Below the pieces are notes generated by a model. The model was not told the DNA's origin and searched no databases. It was given only the letters and a program-made list of their open reading frames with translations. Source: Falsirhodobacter sp051195255 (GTDB lineage Bacteria > Pseudomonadota > Alphaproteobacteria > Rhodobacterales > Rhodobacteraceae). Taken from it: DNA of 64,000 bases. The translations under genes and the position numbers were made by a program. This document shows positions 39,063-48,313 of this stretch, one piece after another; the stretch's first letter is position 1, and each line of letters opens with the position of its first letter. The stretch lies in the NCBI RefSeq assembly GCF_051195255.1, contig NZ_JBNJLK010000004.1, positions 1 through 64,000 on the forward strand, read 5' to 3'.

Positions 39063-41144
39063 TTAGCCAACTCTTAACAGCTTGATCGCCTCGTCCCGGC
39101 CCAGCAGCCACAAAAGGTCCCGCGCCGCCTGCCCCCGCGCACTGGTCAGGTCCGGGTCGCGCGTCAGAAGCGCCCGCGCGTCCGACTGCGCCAGCGCCAT
39201 CAGCCCGGCCTGCCGTTCCAGATCCGCGATGCGGAATCGCGGCAGGCCGGATTGTGCCGTCCCGATCAGATCGCCCGCGCCGCGGATGGACAGATCCTCC
39301 TCGGCGATGCGGAACCCGTCCTCGGTTTCGCGCAGGATCAGCAGCCGGCGCTTCGCGGTTTCGGACAAGGGCGCCTGATACAGCAGCAGGCAGGTCGACT
39401 GTTCCGCCCCCCGCCCCACGCGGCCGCGCAGCTGGTGCAACTGGGCCAGCCCAAAACTCTCCGCCCGCTCGATCACCATGATGGAGGCGTTGGGCACGTT
39501 CACCCCCACCTCGATCACCGTGGTCGCCACAAGAACCCGCACCTCGCCCGAAGCGAAGCGGGCCATGACCGCGTCCTTCTCGGCCGGCGGCATCCGCGCG
39601 TGCACGAGGCCTACATCGTCCCCCATCACCGCGCGCAACGACGCGAACCGGCTTTCGGCCGAGGCGTAGTCGACGACCTCGCTGTCCTCCACCAAGGGGC
39701 AGACCCAGTAGGCCTGCCGCCCTTCGGCCACGCGCGTGGCCAGGGTGGCGATCACCTCCTCCAGCCGTTCGGTGGCCATCAGGGCCGTGGTGATCGGCTT
39801 CCGGCCTGGCGGCTTTTCGTCCAACACCGACACGTCCATGTCGCCATAGCTGGCCAGCGACAGGCTGCGCGGGATGGGCGTCGCGGTCATCACCAGAACA
39901 TCCGCCACGCCCTTCGCCGCCAGCTGCATGCGCTGGGCCACGCCGAAACGGTGCTGTTCGTCCACGATGGCCAAGCGCAGGTCGCGGAACACCACGTCCG
40001 GCTGAAACACGGCATGGGTGCCCACAAGGATGTGCAGCGACCCGTCCGCCAGCGCCGCCAGCTTCGCCCGCCGTTCGCCGCCCTTGTCGCGGCCCGTCAG
40101 CACCTCAATGCGGACCCCCGCAGCCTCGGCCAACGGAGCAAGGCTTTCCAGATGCTGCCGCGCCAGAATCTCCGTTGGGGCCATCAGCACGCCCTGCCCG
40201 CCCGCCTCCACCGCCGTCAGCAGCGCAAGGAACCCCACCAGCGTCTTGCCCGCGCCCACATCACCCTGAAGCAGACGGTTCATCCGGTGCGGTTCGGCCA
40301 TGTCTGCCGCAATCTCGGCGACGGCGCGGGTCTGCGCCCCCGTCGGACGATAGGGCAAGGAAGCGAGGACCTGTTCCGCCAGCCGCCCCGTACCCACCGT
40401 GGCCCGGCCTTCCACCCGGCGCCGGTCGGCCCGTGCCAATGCAAGGGTCAGCTGATGCGCAAACAGCTCGTCATAGGCCAGCCGCTGGCGGGCAGGACTG
40501 AACGGAGCGAGCGCCTCGGGCGTGTCGGGGTGGTGCAGGGCGTGCAAGGCGGTGGCCCAGTCCGGCCAACCTTCGCGCTTGACGACCGAAGGCTCGATCC
40601 ACTCCCCCACCTGCGGGGCGCGGTCCAGGGTGCAGCGGACGGCCTTGGCGATGCCCTTCTGTGTCAGTCCCGCCACCAGCGGATAGACGGGTTCGCACAT
40701 GGGCAGGTTCGCCGCCTCGCCCGGCAGAAGAACGTAGTCGGGATGCACCATCTGATACAGGCCGTCGAACAGCTCCACCTTGCCCGAGATCAACCGCCGC
40801 GACCCCTGAGGCATCAAACGCGTCAGGTAGTCGCCCTTGGCGTGAAACCACACGGCCTGCACGTCCTCCACTCCGTCGAACAGGTCAACGCGATATCGCC
40901 CTCCCTTGTTGCGGGGTGGATGGTGCTGGCCCACAGCCACCTCCACCGTGGCGACGGCAGGCGGCGTCACCTCTGCCACACTGTTGCGCCGGGTGCGGTC
41001 GATGGCGCTGTACGGCAGCAGGAACAGAAGATCGGCGGGCCGGCGCAGGCCCGCGCTTTCCATGATCTTGGCCGTTTTGGGGCCGACGCCGTCCAGCGTT
41101 TCCAGCCCCGCGAACATGGGGTTCAACCGGTCCGAACGGCTCAT
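39063..41144 (-). CDS. recG: ATP-dependent DNA helicase RecG
   Basis: 693 residues from ATG 41144, overlapping the ligA stop (ATGA). The N-terminal wedge/OB domain is followed by helicase motifs I (LLQGDVGAGKTLVGF), II (IVDEQHRFGV), III (MTATPIPRSL), and V-VI (VATTVIEVGVNVPNA, QLRGRVGRG). The C-terminal TRG-like region is present. RecG remodels stalled forks and Holliday junctions. The DEQH box, rather than DEAH, is typical. Downstream of ligA in one transcript. Confidence 0.95.
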   Translation of the reverse strand: MSRSDRLNPMFAGLETLDGVGPKTAKIMESAGLRRPADLLFLLPYSAIDRTRRNSVAEVTPPAVATVEVAVGQHHPPRNKGGRYRVDLFDGVEDVQAVWFHAKGDYLTRLMPQGSRRLISGKVELFDGLYQMVHPDYVLLPGEAANLPMCEPVYPLVAGLTQKGIAKAVRCTLDRAPQVGEWIEPSVVKREGWPDWATALHALHHPDTPEALAPFSPARQRLAYDELFAHQLTLALARADRRRVEGRATVGTGRLAEQVLASLPYRPTGAQTRAVAEIAADMAEPHRMNRLLQGDVGAGKTLVGFLALLTAVEAGGQGVLMAPTEILARQHLESLAPLAEAAGVRIEVLTGRDKGGERRAKLAALADGSLHILVGTHAVFQPDVVFRDLRLAIVDEQHRFGVAQRMQLAAKGVADVLVMTATPIPRSLSLASYGDMDVSVLDEKPPGRKPITTALMATERLEEVIATLATRVAEGRQAYWVCPLVEDSEVVDYASAESRFASLRAVMGDDVGLVHARMPPAEKDAVMARFASGEVRVLVATTVIEVGVNVPNASIMVIERAESFGLAQLHQLRGRVGRGAEQSTCLLLYQAPLSETAKRRLLILRETEDGFRIAEEDLSIRGAGDLIGTAQSGLPRFRIADLERQAGLMALAQSDARALLTRDPDLTSARGQAARDLLWLLGRDEAIKLLRVG

Positions 41145-43246
41145 GCGTCGCCGATCAGGGCAAGCCACTCATCCTCGTCGATCATCTGCACGCCAAGCGC
41201 TTCGGCCTGCTTGGCCTTGCTGCCCGCGCCCGGCCCCGCGATCACCAGATCCGTTTTGGCCGAAACACTGCCCGCCACCTTGGCCCCCAGCGATTCCGCC
41301 CGCGCCTTCGCTTCGGCCCGCGACATCTTTTCCAGCGTGCCCGTGAAAACGACCGTCTTGCCCGCGACGGGACTGTTCACGGCGGCGCGCTGGCGCACCT
41401 CCTGCACGTCCAGATGGGCCACAAGGGCGTCGATGGCCTTCCGCTCCGCCTCGTTCGCGAAGGTGGTCACGACCGAGGCGGCAAGCACATCGCCCACCCC
41501 GTCGATGGAGGTCAACTCCGCCCATTCCGCGCCGCTTCCGACCTGCGCCGCCGTCATCGCCGCCTCGAACGCCTTCCACGTGACGTAATGGCGCGCCAGA
41601 AGCTGGGCCGAGGTTTCCCCCACATGCCGGATGCCAAGGGCGAAGATCAGGCGGTTCAGCTCGATCTTGCGGCGCGTCTGGATGGCGGCGAACAGCTTTT
41701 CGGCCGATTTCGGCCCCCAGCCTTCGCGGTTCTTCACCTGCTGCAGGCCCGACCCGTAGCGCGTCGGCAGCTCGAAGATGTCCGCGGGATTGGCGATCCA
41801 GCCGTCGGTGTAGAACGCTTCCACCTGCTTGGCGCCCAGACCTTCGATGTCGAACGCATCGCGGGCGACGAAATGCTTCAGCCGCTCCACCGCCTGCGCG
41901 GGGCAGATCAGCCCGCCTGAACAGCGGCGCACGGCGTCCCCTTCCTCACGCAGGGCGGGCGATCCGCATTGCGGGCAGTGATCGGGAAAACGAAAGGGCT
42001 GGGCACCTTCGGGCCGCTTCGATAGGTCCACGTCGGCGATCTTCGGGATCACGTCGCCGGCGCGATAGACCTGCACCCAGTCACCCACGCGAATGTCCTT
42101 GCCGCCGCGGATGACCTCTCCCTTCGAATCGCGCCCGGCGATGTAGTCCTCGTTGTGCAGGGTCGCGTTCTGCACGACCACGCCGCCCACCGTCACCGGA
42201 TGAAGCCGCGCGACGGGCGACAGGGCGCCCGTCCGGCCCACCTGGATGTCGATCCCCTCCAGCCGCGTCCAAGCCAGCTGTGCGGGAAACTTGTGCGCGA
42301 TGGCCCAACGCGGCGTCGCGGCGCGGAAGCCCAAGCGGCGCTGAAGACCCAGATCGTCCACCTTGTAGACGACGCCGTCGATGTCATAGCCCAGTGTGGC
42401 GCGTTGCTGTTCGATGGTGCGATACTGGGCCAGCATCTCCTCGACGCTGCGGCACAGCACCGTGAAGGGGTTCACCTCAAAGCCCATGCCGCGGAACCGC
42501 TCCATCACCTGGGACTGGGTGTCGGCCAACGGCACCGACACCTCCCCCCAGGCATAGGCAAAGAAGCGAAGGGGGCGGCTGGCGGTGATCGTGGAATCCA
42601 ACTGGCGCAGGCTGCCTGCGGCCGCGTTGCGAGGGTTGGCGAAGGTCTTGCCGCCCCGTTCGGCCTGCCGGGCGTTTAGCGTCTCGAAATCCGCATGGGA
42701 CATATAGACCTCGCCCCGCACTTCCAGCACGTCGGGCGCATCGGGCAGCCGGTGGGGAATGTCGCCGATGGTGCGGGCGTTGGCGGTCACGTCCTCGCCC
42801 ACTTCCCCATCGCCACGCGTGGCGGCGCGCACCAGTTCGCCTTGTTCATACCGCAGTGACAACGACAGCCCGTCGATCTTCGGCTCCGCAGTGAAGGCCA
42901 GATCGCCCGCATGCCCCAGATACTTGCGGATTCGCGCCTCGAACTCGGCGATATCCTCATCCGCGAAGGCGTTCTCAAGGCTCAGCATCCGGACGCTGTG
43001 GCGCACCTTGCTGAACGCGTCCGACGGGGCCGCGCCCACATTCTCGGTCGGGCTGTCGGCGCGCTTCAGTTCCGGAAAGCGCGCTTCCAGCGCCAGGTTG
43101 CGGGCCTTCAGCGCGTCAAAGGCGGCGTCGTCCATCAGGGGCGCGTCGTCGCGGTGATAGGCGGTGTTCGCGGCCGCGATCTCTCCCGCCAGCCGCGACA
43201 GCTCGGCCTGCGCCTCTTCCAGTGTCAGATCGTCGACCGCCTTCAC
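41141..43246 (-). CDS. ligA: NAD-dependent DNA ligase
   Basis: 701 residues. Domain order is the standard one: NAD-binding Ia region at the N-terminus, adenylation domain with the active-site Lys in FTAEPKIDGLSLSLRY, OB fold, a four-Cys zinc finger (CPQCGSPALREEGDAVRRC, then C), helix-hairpin-helix repeats, and a C-terminal BRCT (SPVAGKTVVFTGTLEKMSR). It seals nicks in replication and repair. It lies 59 bases after ctrA and is coupled to recG. Confidence 0.96.
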   Translation of the reverse strand: MKAVDDLTLEEAQAELSRLAGEIAAANTAYHRDDAPLMDDAAFDALKARNLALEARFPELKRADSPTENVGAAPSDAFSKVRHSVRMLSLENAFADEDIAEFEARIRKYLGHAGDLAFTAEPKIDGLSLSLRYEQGELVRAATRGDGEVGEDVTANARTIGDIPHRLPDAPDVLEVRGEVYMSHADFETLNARQAERGGKTFANPRNAAAGSLRQLDSTITASRPLRFFAYAWGEVSVPLADTQSQVMERFRGMGFEVNPFTVLCRSVEEMLAQYRTIEQQRATLGYDIDGVVYKVDDLGLQRRLGFRAATPRWAIAHKFPAQLAWTRLEGIDIQVGRTGALSPVARLHPVTVGGVVVQNATLHNEDYIAGRDSKGEVIRGGKDIRVGDWVQVYRAGDVIPKIADVDLSKRPEGAQPFRFPDHCPQCGSPALREEGDAVRRCSGGLICPAQAVERLKHFVARDAFDIEGLGAKQVEAFYTDGWIANPADIFELPTRYGSGLQQVKNREGWGPKSAEKLFAAIQTRRKIELNRLIFALGIRHVGETSAQLLARHYVTWKAFEAAMTAAQVGSGAEWAELTSIDGVGDVLAASVVTTFANEAERKAIDALVAHLDVQEVRQRAAVNSPVAGKTVVFTGTLEKMSRAEAKARAESLGAKVAGSVSAKTDLVIAGPGAGSKAKQAEALGVQMIDEDEWLALIGDA

Positions 43247-43305
43247 GCCATCCTCCGGTTCCGTTTCCCGCGCTGTCTAGAAAGACGCCGGGGAACAGTC
43301 CAGCG

Positions 43306-44007
43306 TCAGGCCGCGCCGACCTTCTGATTTTCCTGCGGGTCGCGCAGCACATAGCCGCGGCCCCAGACGGTTTCGATATAGTTGTCGCCGGCCGTGGCCT
43401 GGGCAAGTTTTTTGCGCAGCTTGCAGATGAAGACGTCGATGATCTTCAGTTCCGGTTCGTCCATGCCACCGTAAAGATGGTTCAGGAACATTTCTTTCGT
43501 CAGCGTCGTGCCCTTGCGCAGGCTGAGGAGTTCGAAGATCTGGTATTCCTTGGCCGTCAGGTTGACGATGCGGCCCTCGGCTTCCACCGTCTTCGCGTCC
43601 AGGTTCACGGTCACGGCACCGGTCTGGATCAGCGACTGCGCGTGGCCCTTGGACCGGCGGATGATCGCATGGATGCGCGCGACCAGCTCGTCCCGGTGGA
43701 AGGGCTTCGTCATGTAGTCGTCGGCCCCGAAGCCGAAACCCTTGATCTTGCTGTCCGTGTCGTCCGACCCCGACAGGATCAGGATCGGCGTGTTGATCCG
43801 CGCCAGCCGCAACTGGCGAAGCACGTCGTGCCCGCTCATGTCCGGCAGGTTCAGGTCCAGCAGGATCAGGTCATAGTCGTAGACCTTGGCAAGATCGATG
43901 CCGTCTTCGCCCATGTCCGTGCAATACACGTTCAGGTTGGCATGGGTCAGCATCAGCTCGATGCTGCGGGATGTGGCGGGATCGTCTTCGACCAATAAGA
44001 TGCGCAT
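43306..44007 (-). CDS. ctrA: Cell-cycle response regulator CtrA
   Basis: 233 residues from ATG 44007. The receiver domain has the acidic pocket (VEDD), the phospho-acceptor Asp in DLILLDLNLPDMSGHDVLRQ and the Lys in YMTKPFHRDE. The winged-helix output domain ends with KIIDVFICKLRKKLAQATAG and WGRGYVLRDP. CtrA is the alphaproteobacterial master regulator; in Rhodobacterales it controls motility, gene-transfer agent and quorum-linked genes and is usually dispensable. The promoter region has a CtrA-like box and a GANTC site. It follows the sciP gene on the same strand. Confidence 0.95.
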   Translation of the reverse strand: MRILLVEDDPATSRSIELMLTHANLNVYCTDMGEDGIDLAKVYDYDLILLDLNLPDMSGHDVLRQLRLARINTPILILSGSDDTDSKIKGFGFGADDYMTKPFHRDELVARIHAIIRRSKGHAQSLIQTGAVTVNLDAKTVEAEGRIVNLTAKEYQIFELLSLRKGTTLTKEMFLNHLYGGMDEPELKIIDVFICKLRKKLAQATAGDNYIETVWGRGYVLRDPQENQKVGAA

Positions 44008-44042
44008 GAGAATGTCCGTGACCAGTTCTTGAGGATACCTTG

Positions 44043-44068
44043 GAATCAAATGGTTAATGACCAGTTAC
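44043..44068. promoter_or_regulatory. CtrA-box-like site and GANTC methylation site upstream of ctrA
   Basis: TTAA-TGACCAG-TTAC at 44054-44068 matches the CtrA consensus TTAA-N7-TTAA with one mismatch. GAATC at 44043-44047 is a CcrM (GANTC) site, 36 bases before the ctrA start. Another TTAA lies at 44085-44088. This suggests autoregulation and possibly methylation-dependent timing, as known for Caulobacter ctrA P1. Confidence 0.6.
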
Positions 44069-44098
44069 TTTCATGTCTCTTTGGTTAAAGACATCCCT

Positions 44099-44371
44099 TC
44101 AGCGATATTTCTGCAAGGCTGTGACTTTCAGCGCCTTCTCTCCATGCCGTTCCACGGCACTCCGCCACAGCGCGAACTCCTCCTCGGACAGGTCGTAGCG
44201 GCTCAGCGCCTCGCTTTCCGAGATGAGATCGTGCATCACCGCGCGGACGACGATCGCCTTCCGGCTGGCCACCCATCGCCGCGTGTCGTTGGGCGGCAGA
44301 TCCGCCCTTGTCAGGATCGTGCCGTCCGGCAACGTCACCTGGCGCGGTCCGGAAACTTTCTTCAAATACAT
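44099..44371 (-). CDS. sciP: SciP-type CtrA inhibitor (DUF1153)
   Basis: 90 residues from ATG 44371 with AGGAGGG upstream. The DUF1153 pattern is clear: VTLPDGTILTRADLPPNDTR, then RWVASRKAIVVRAV, then SRYDLSEEEFALWRSAVERH, ending LQKYR. The basic RRW-x2-RKA segment is the DNA- and CtrA-contacting helix region in Caulobacter SciP, which binds CtrA and blocks RNA polymerase recruitment. It lies directly upstream of ctrA, with 91 bases between, so regulator and inhibitor can be co-transcribed. Confidence 0.85.
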   Translation of the reverse strand: MYLKKVSGPRQVTLPDGTILTRADLPPNDTRRWVASRKAIVVRAVMHDLISESEALSRYDLSEEEFALWRSAVERHGEKALKVTALQKYR

Positions 44372-44488
44372 GATCTTGCCCTCCTGTCGGGGGACATTGC
44401 GCCACGGAGACTTAAGCAAGTGTAAGCATCACCCTTGAGATTGCGTAGGATTTTCCTTATGTTGGCGGCCTTCCTGATCGAGGCTGCC

Positions 44489-45625
44489 ATGCTGGACCAT
44501 CCGCTCAACTCCCTGGGTTTCGCCAAGCCCCCCGCCGCCACGCGCGTGGTCGTCGCCATGTCCGGCGGCGTGGACAGTTCGGTGGTCGCGGCCCAGCTGA
44601 AAGAGGAAGGCTATGACGTCGTGGGCGTCACGCTTCAGCTTTACGATCACGGGGCGGCGCTGGCCAAGAAGGGCGCCTGCTGCGCCGGCCGCGACATCCA
44701 CGACGCCCGCCGCGTGGCCGAGGCGATGGGCTTTCCCCATTACGTCCTCGATTACGAGAACACCTTCCGCGAGGCTGTGATCGACGAATTTGCCGACGCT
44801 TATCTGGCCGGTGCCACGCCCGTGCCCTGCATCCGCTGCAACGAACGGGTGAAGTTCAAGGACCTGCTGCAGACGGCGCGAGATCTGGACGCCGATTGCA
44901 TGGCCACCGGCCATTACATCCAGCGCAAGATGGGCGACGCGGGCGCGGAACTGCACAGCGCCACCGACGCCAATCGCGATCAAAGCTACTTCCTGTTCTC
45001 CACCACGGCGGAGCAGTTGGACTACCTGCGCTTCCCCCTCGGCCATCTTGCCTCCAAGGCGGAAACGCGCGCCCTTGCCGCCCGCTATGGGCTGTCGGTC
45101 GCCGACAAGCCGGACAGCCAGGACATCTGCTTCGTGCCGAACGGCGACTACGCTTCCGTGATCGAAAAGCTGCGGCCGGGTGCGGCCGATCCCGGCGACA
45201 TCGTGGACATGGACGGCAATGTGCTGGGCCAGCACCGCGGCGTCATCCACTACACGGTCGGCCAACGCCGCGGTCTTGGCATCGGCGGCCTTGGCGAACC
45301 GCTTTACGTCGTGCGGCTGGACCCGCAGGCCCGCCAGGTGATCGTCGGCCCGAAAGAGGCGCTGTCCACCCGCGTGATCCCCGTGCGCGAGATCAACTGG
45401 CTGGGCGACGCGCCCTTCGATTCGCAGCCCGAATGGCATGTGAACGTGAAGGTCCGCTCCACCCGCGCGCCGCGCCCGGCGATCCTGCGTCCCCTGTCGG
45501 CCACCACGGCCGAGGTGGAACTGCTGTCGCCCGAGGATGGCGTGTCGGTCGGTCAGGCCTGCGTCTTCTATGCCAATGAGGGTAGCCGCATCTTCGGCGG
45601 CGGCTGGATCTGGCGCGGCTACTGA
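44489..45625 (+). CDS. mnmA: tRNA 2-thiouridine synthase MnmA
   Basis: 378 residues from ATG 44489 (GAGGCT before it); an in-frame ATG at 44459 would add ten hydrophobic residues without family support. The ATP-binding PP-loop is VAMSGGVDSSVVAAQLKEEG. The first catalytic Cys is in TPVPCIRCNERVKF and the second in KPDSQDICFVPNGDY. MnmA thiolates U34 of tRNA-Lys, -Glu and -Gln using sulfur from a relay. It converges with lpxB, the ends overlapping by seven bases. Confidence 0.94.
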   Translation: MLDHPLNSLGFAKPPAATRVVVAMSGGVDSSVVAAQLKEEGYDVVGVTLQLYDHGAALAKKGACCAGRDIHDARRVAEAMGFPHYVLDYENTFREAVIDEFADAYLAGATPVPCIRCNERVKFKDLLQTARDLDADCMATGHYIQRKMGDAGAELHSATDANRDQSYFLFSTTAEQLDYLRFPLGHLASKAETRALAARYGLSVADKPDSQDICFVPNGDYASVIEKLRPGAADPGDIVDMDGNVLGQHRGVIHYTVGQRRGLGIGGLGEPLYVVRLDPQARQVIVGPKEALSTRVIPVREINWLGDAPFDSQPEWHVNVKVRSTRAPRPAILRPLSATTAEVELLSPEDGVSVGQACVFYANEGSRIFGGGWIWRGY

Positions 45626-46755
45626 AGGAAGTTCAGAACCGACCGCGCCGCCCGCAAACCGGGCGGTTCGCCGCCTTCGCCCAGACGCTGCATGGTCACT
45701 TCCATCGCCTGACGCTGGTGAATGGCGTTGCCTTCCCCCGCCAGCAGAGACAGCAAGGCCGGCGCGATCCGGTCCGCGCGACAGTCGGAGCCGAGATATT
45801 CCGGAATATGACGGGTATCCGACACGAGGTTCACCAGCGTCACCGTGTCGATCAGGGCCATCCGGCGCATCATCCACATGCTGACCTTGGCCATGTCATA
45901 GGCGATGACCATCGGCACCCGGTTGGCCGCCAGTTCCAGCGATACCGTACCGGAGGCCGCAATGGCCACATCCGCCGCCTTGAAGGCAACCCGCTTCTCC
46001 TCTGGATCCAGAATGATCCGGGGGGGCACGGGCCAGTTCGCGGTCAGGTCCCGCACAAGGTTTTCGATCGCGGGGATGGTCGGAAGCAGGACGCCGGCCT
46101 TGGGATGGACCTGCCGGATGCGTGCCATGACCTCGCCGATGACGGGGGCCAGACGGGTGACCTCGCTCCTCCGCGACCCGGGCAGCGCGAGGATGACGGG
46201 ATCATGCCCCAACCCCTCGCGATAGGTCCACGCCTCGGCATCCGAAGCCACCGGCTCCGTCACGACGGGATGGCCCACGAAGTCGCAGGTCATGCCCACA
46301 GCGGTCATGTAAGGCGGCTCGAACGGCAGAAGGGCCAGAACATGGTCGATCCACTTCGCCATCTTCTCAGCCCGCTTCGGCCGCCACGCCCAGACCGAAG
46401 GCGCGACGTAATGCACCGTCTTCTGCCCCGGGCGGCGCATGCGGATCAACTGCGCGACCCGAAGGTTGAAGTCGGGCGAATCGATGGTGATGACGGCGGC
46501 CGGCTCCCCCTCGATCACCGCTTCGGCGCATTCGCGGATGCGGCGCTTCAGGGCGGCATAGCGCGGAAGCACTTCCGTGATGCCCATGACCGACAGTTCC
46601 TCCATCGGGAACAGGCTGTTCATCCCCTGCGCCTGCATCAGCGGACCGCCCACGCCGGCAAACTGCACATCGGGTACAAGCGTCTTCAGGCCGGCCATCA
46701 GCGCTGCGCCCAAGCGATCGCCCGACGGCTCTCCGGCGATCAGGAACAGCTTCAT
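45619..46755 (-). CDS. lpxB: Lipid-A-disaccharide synthase
   Basis: 378 residues from ATG 46755. The GT19 N-terminus KLFLIAGEPSGDRLGAALMA and the later VHYVAPSVWAWRPKRAEKMA, LPFEPPYM and ILALPGSRRSEVTRLAPV are all diagnostic. It joins UDP-2,3-diacylglucosamine and lipid X into the disaccharide of lipid A on the inner membrane face. The ATG overlaps the lpxI stop. Last gene of the long minus-strand envelope cluster. Confidence 0.95.
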   Translation of the reverse strand: MKLFLIAGEPSGDRLGAALMAGLKTLVPDVQFAGVGGPLMQAQGMNSLFPMEELSVMGITEVLPRYAALKRRIRECAEAVIEGEPAAVITIDSPDFNLRVAQLIRMRRPGQKTVHYVAPSVWAWRPKRAEKMAKWIDHVLALLPFEPPYMTAVGMTCDFVGHPVVTEPVASDAEAWTYREGLGHDPVILALPGSRRSEVTRLAPVIGEVMARIRQVHPKAGVLLPTIPAIENLVRDLTANWPVPPRIILDPEEKRVAFKAADVAIAASGTVSLELAANRVPMVIAYDMAKVSMWMMRRMALIDTVTLVNLVSDTRHIPEYLGSDCRADRIAPALLSLLAGEGNAIHQRQAMEVTMQRLGEGGEPPGLRAARSVLNFLQ

Positions 46756-47540
46756 GATGCGCGGGCCCACAGGGTGATGCCCTGTTCCGCGGCCTCCGCC
46801 ACAAGCGCGTCGCGGTCCAGCAGGATCACCCCGCCCGCTTCCCACGCCACGCAGGACAGGCCGGCCGCCACGGCGCGCCGGATGGTGGTGACGCCAAGCG
46901 TCGGAAGATCGATGCGGCGGTCCTGTTCGGGTTTCGGCGCCTTGAAGAACACGCCCCCCTTGCCCTGCCGCGTCGCCGCAACCCAGTCCAACATCGCATC
47001 CGTGCCAGGAAGCGTCTCCACCGCCAGACACAGCCCGTCCGCCACAACGGTGCCCTGCCCCACATCCACCGATCCGAGCGCACCCACGATCTGCGCGGCG
47101 CGGTCCGTGTCCAGCCGGTCCCGCTCGGTCAGGGCGCCCGCCAGAACGCCTTCGGGCGGCACCAGACCGGGCGCAAGGTCGGAAACGCCGACCACTTCGA
47201 AACCCGCCTCTTCGAACACGTCGACGACGGCCCGCAGAAGTCCGTCATCCCCACCCCGCATCGCGGCAAGGATCCGCGGCACCATGGCGGCCGTCTGCGG
47301 GTCGAACAGCGCGGGGTCCAGCGTCGGACGCCGCACGGCGCCCGCGAAGATGACCCGTTCCACATCGCGCGCGGCAAGTTCCCGCAGAAGCGGCGCCAAC
47401 CGTTCCAGCCGGAACACGAGGTCCGGAACCAGGCCGTCCGGCAGAAAGCCGTCCATGGCCGCCACCACCGGATCGGTGACGGCCGCGGCCACGGCGGCCG
47501 GAAGGGCGCCGCTGCCCGCGATGATGGCGATCCGGCTCAT
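46752..47540 (-). CDS. lpxI: UDP-2,3-diacylglucosamine pyrophosphatase LpxI
   Basis: 262 residues (SRIAIIAGSGALPAAVAAAV). It belongs to the DUF1009/LpxI family, seen in VERVIFAGAVRRPTLDPALF, then GDDGLLRAVVDVFEEAGFEV, and VVADGLCLAVETLPGTDAML near the C-terminal active site. It hydrolyses UDP-diacyl-GlcN to lipid X, replacing LpxH in alphaproteobacteria. ATGA overlaps with lpxA before and lpxB after place it at the right biochemical step. Confidence 0.93.
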   Translation of the reverse strand: MSRIAIIAGSGALPAAVAAAVTDPVVAAMDGFLPDGLVPDLVFRLERLAPLLRELAARDVERVIFAGAVRRPTLDPALFDPQTAAMVPRILAAMRGGDDGLLRAVVDVFEEAGFEVVGVSDLAPGLVPPEGVLAGALTERDRLDTDRAAQIVGALGSVDVGQGTVVADGLCLAVETLPGTDAMLDWVAATRQGKGGVFFKAPKPEQDRRIDLPTLGVTTIRRAVAAGLSCVAWEAGGVILLDRDALVAEAAEQGITLWARAS

Positions 47541-48313
47541 TTCGGGGTCAGGAACGACCGGTCGGTCGCGGCCAGGATGAAGGCGGTCATCTCGCGCACA
47601 TGGACGCTTTCCGTTTCGTCGTGCAGGCGACGGGCACGGTCCAGGAAGGTACCCTCCCCCTGGGCCAGCATCTGGTAACCGGCGCGCAGGGCGGTGATTT
47701 CCGACCGTTCCACGCCGCGGCGCTTCAACCCGACAAGGTTCAGCCCATCCAGCTCGCCCCGCGGGCCCTGCACGAGGCCGTGCGGCAGAACGTCGTTCGT
47801 CACCATGGTCACGGCGCCGATGATGGCCCCGCGACCCACGCGCACCCATTGGTGGATGCCGGACAGCCCCCCCACGATCACGTCATCGCCCAGAACGCAG
47901 TGGCCCGCCACCGCCGCCTGGTTCGCAAGGATCACGCGGTCTCCGATGATCGCGTCGTGGCCCACATGGCTGCCCGTCATGAACAGCCCGTCATCGCCCA
48001 CGCGCGTTTCGCCGCCGCCGCCTTCGGTGCCCACGTTCATCGTGGCCCCTTCGCGGATGCGGTTGCGCTTGCCGATGACCAGACGCGTCCGCTCGCCACG
48101 GAACTTCAGGTCCTGCGGAACCTCACCCACCACGGCGAAGGGGAAGATGACCGTGTCATCGCCAACCTCCGTCCAGCCGGTTATGACCGCGTGGCTTTTC
48201 ACCACGACGCGATCACCCAGCGTGACTTCCGGCCCGATGACGCAGAACGGCCCGATCTCGCAATCCTGGCCAAGCTTCGCGGCCGGATCGACGATGGCAC
48301 TGGGATGGATCAT
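47537..48313 (-). CDS. lpxA: UDP-GlcNAc acyltransferase LpxA
   Basis: 258 residues. The N-terminal two thirds is a left-handed beta helix of hexapeptide repeats (IHPSAIVDPAAKLGQDCEIG). The catalytic His lies in the TGSHVGHDAIIGDRV segment, and HQWVRVGRGAIIGAVTMVTN is a typical family stretch. A helical C-terminal cap follows. It acylates UDP-GlcNAc at O-3 with a hydroxyacyl-ACP, the first lipid A step. Coupled to fabZ and lpxI by ATGA overlaps. Confidence 0.95.
   Translation of the reverse strand: MIHPSAIVDPAAKLGQDCEIGPFCVIGPEVTLGDRVVVKSHAVITGWTEVGDDTVIFPFAVVGEVPQDLKFRGERTRLVIGKRNRIREGATMNVGTEGGGGETRVGDDGLFMTGSHVGHDAIIGDRVILANQAAVAGHCVLGDDVIVGGLSGIHQWVRVGRGAIIGAVTMVTNDVLPHGLVQGPRGELDGLNLVGLKRRGVERSEITALRAGYQMLAQGEGTFLDRARRLHDETESVHVREMTAFILAATDRSFLTPK

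Noticed and set aside
39252..41588. 778-codon plus-strand frame opposite recG/ligA
   Set aside because: Antisense of recG and ligA, both of which have full motif sets; the product is His/Arg/Gln-rich and unlike any protein.
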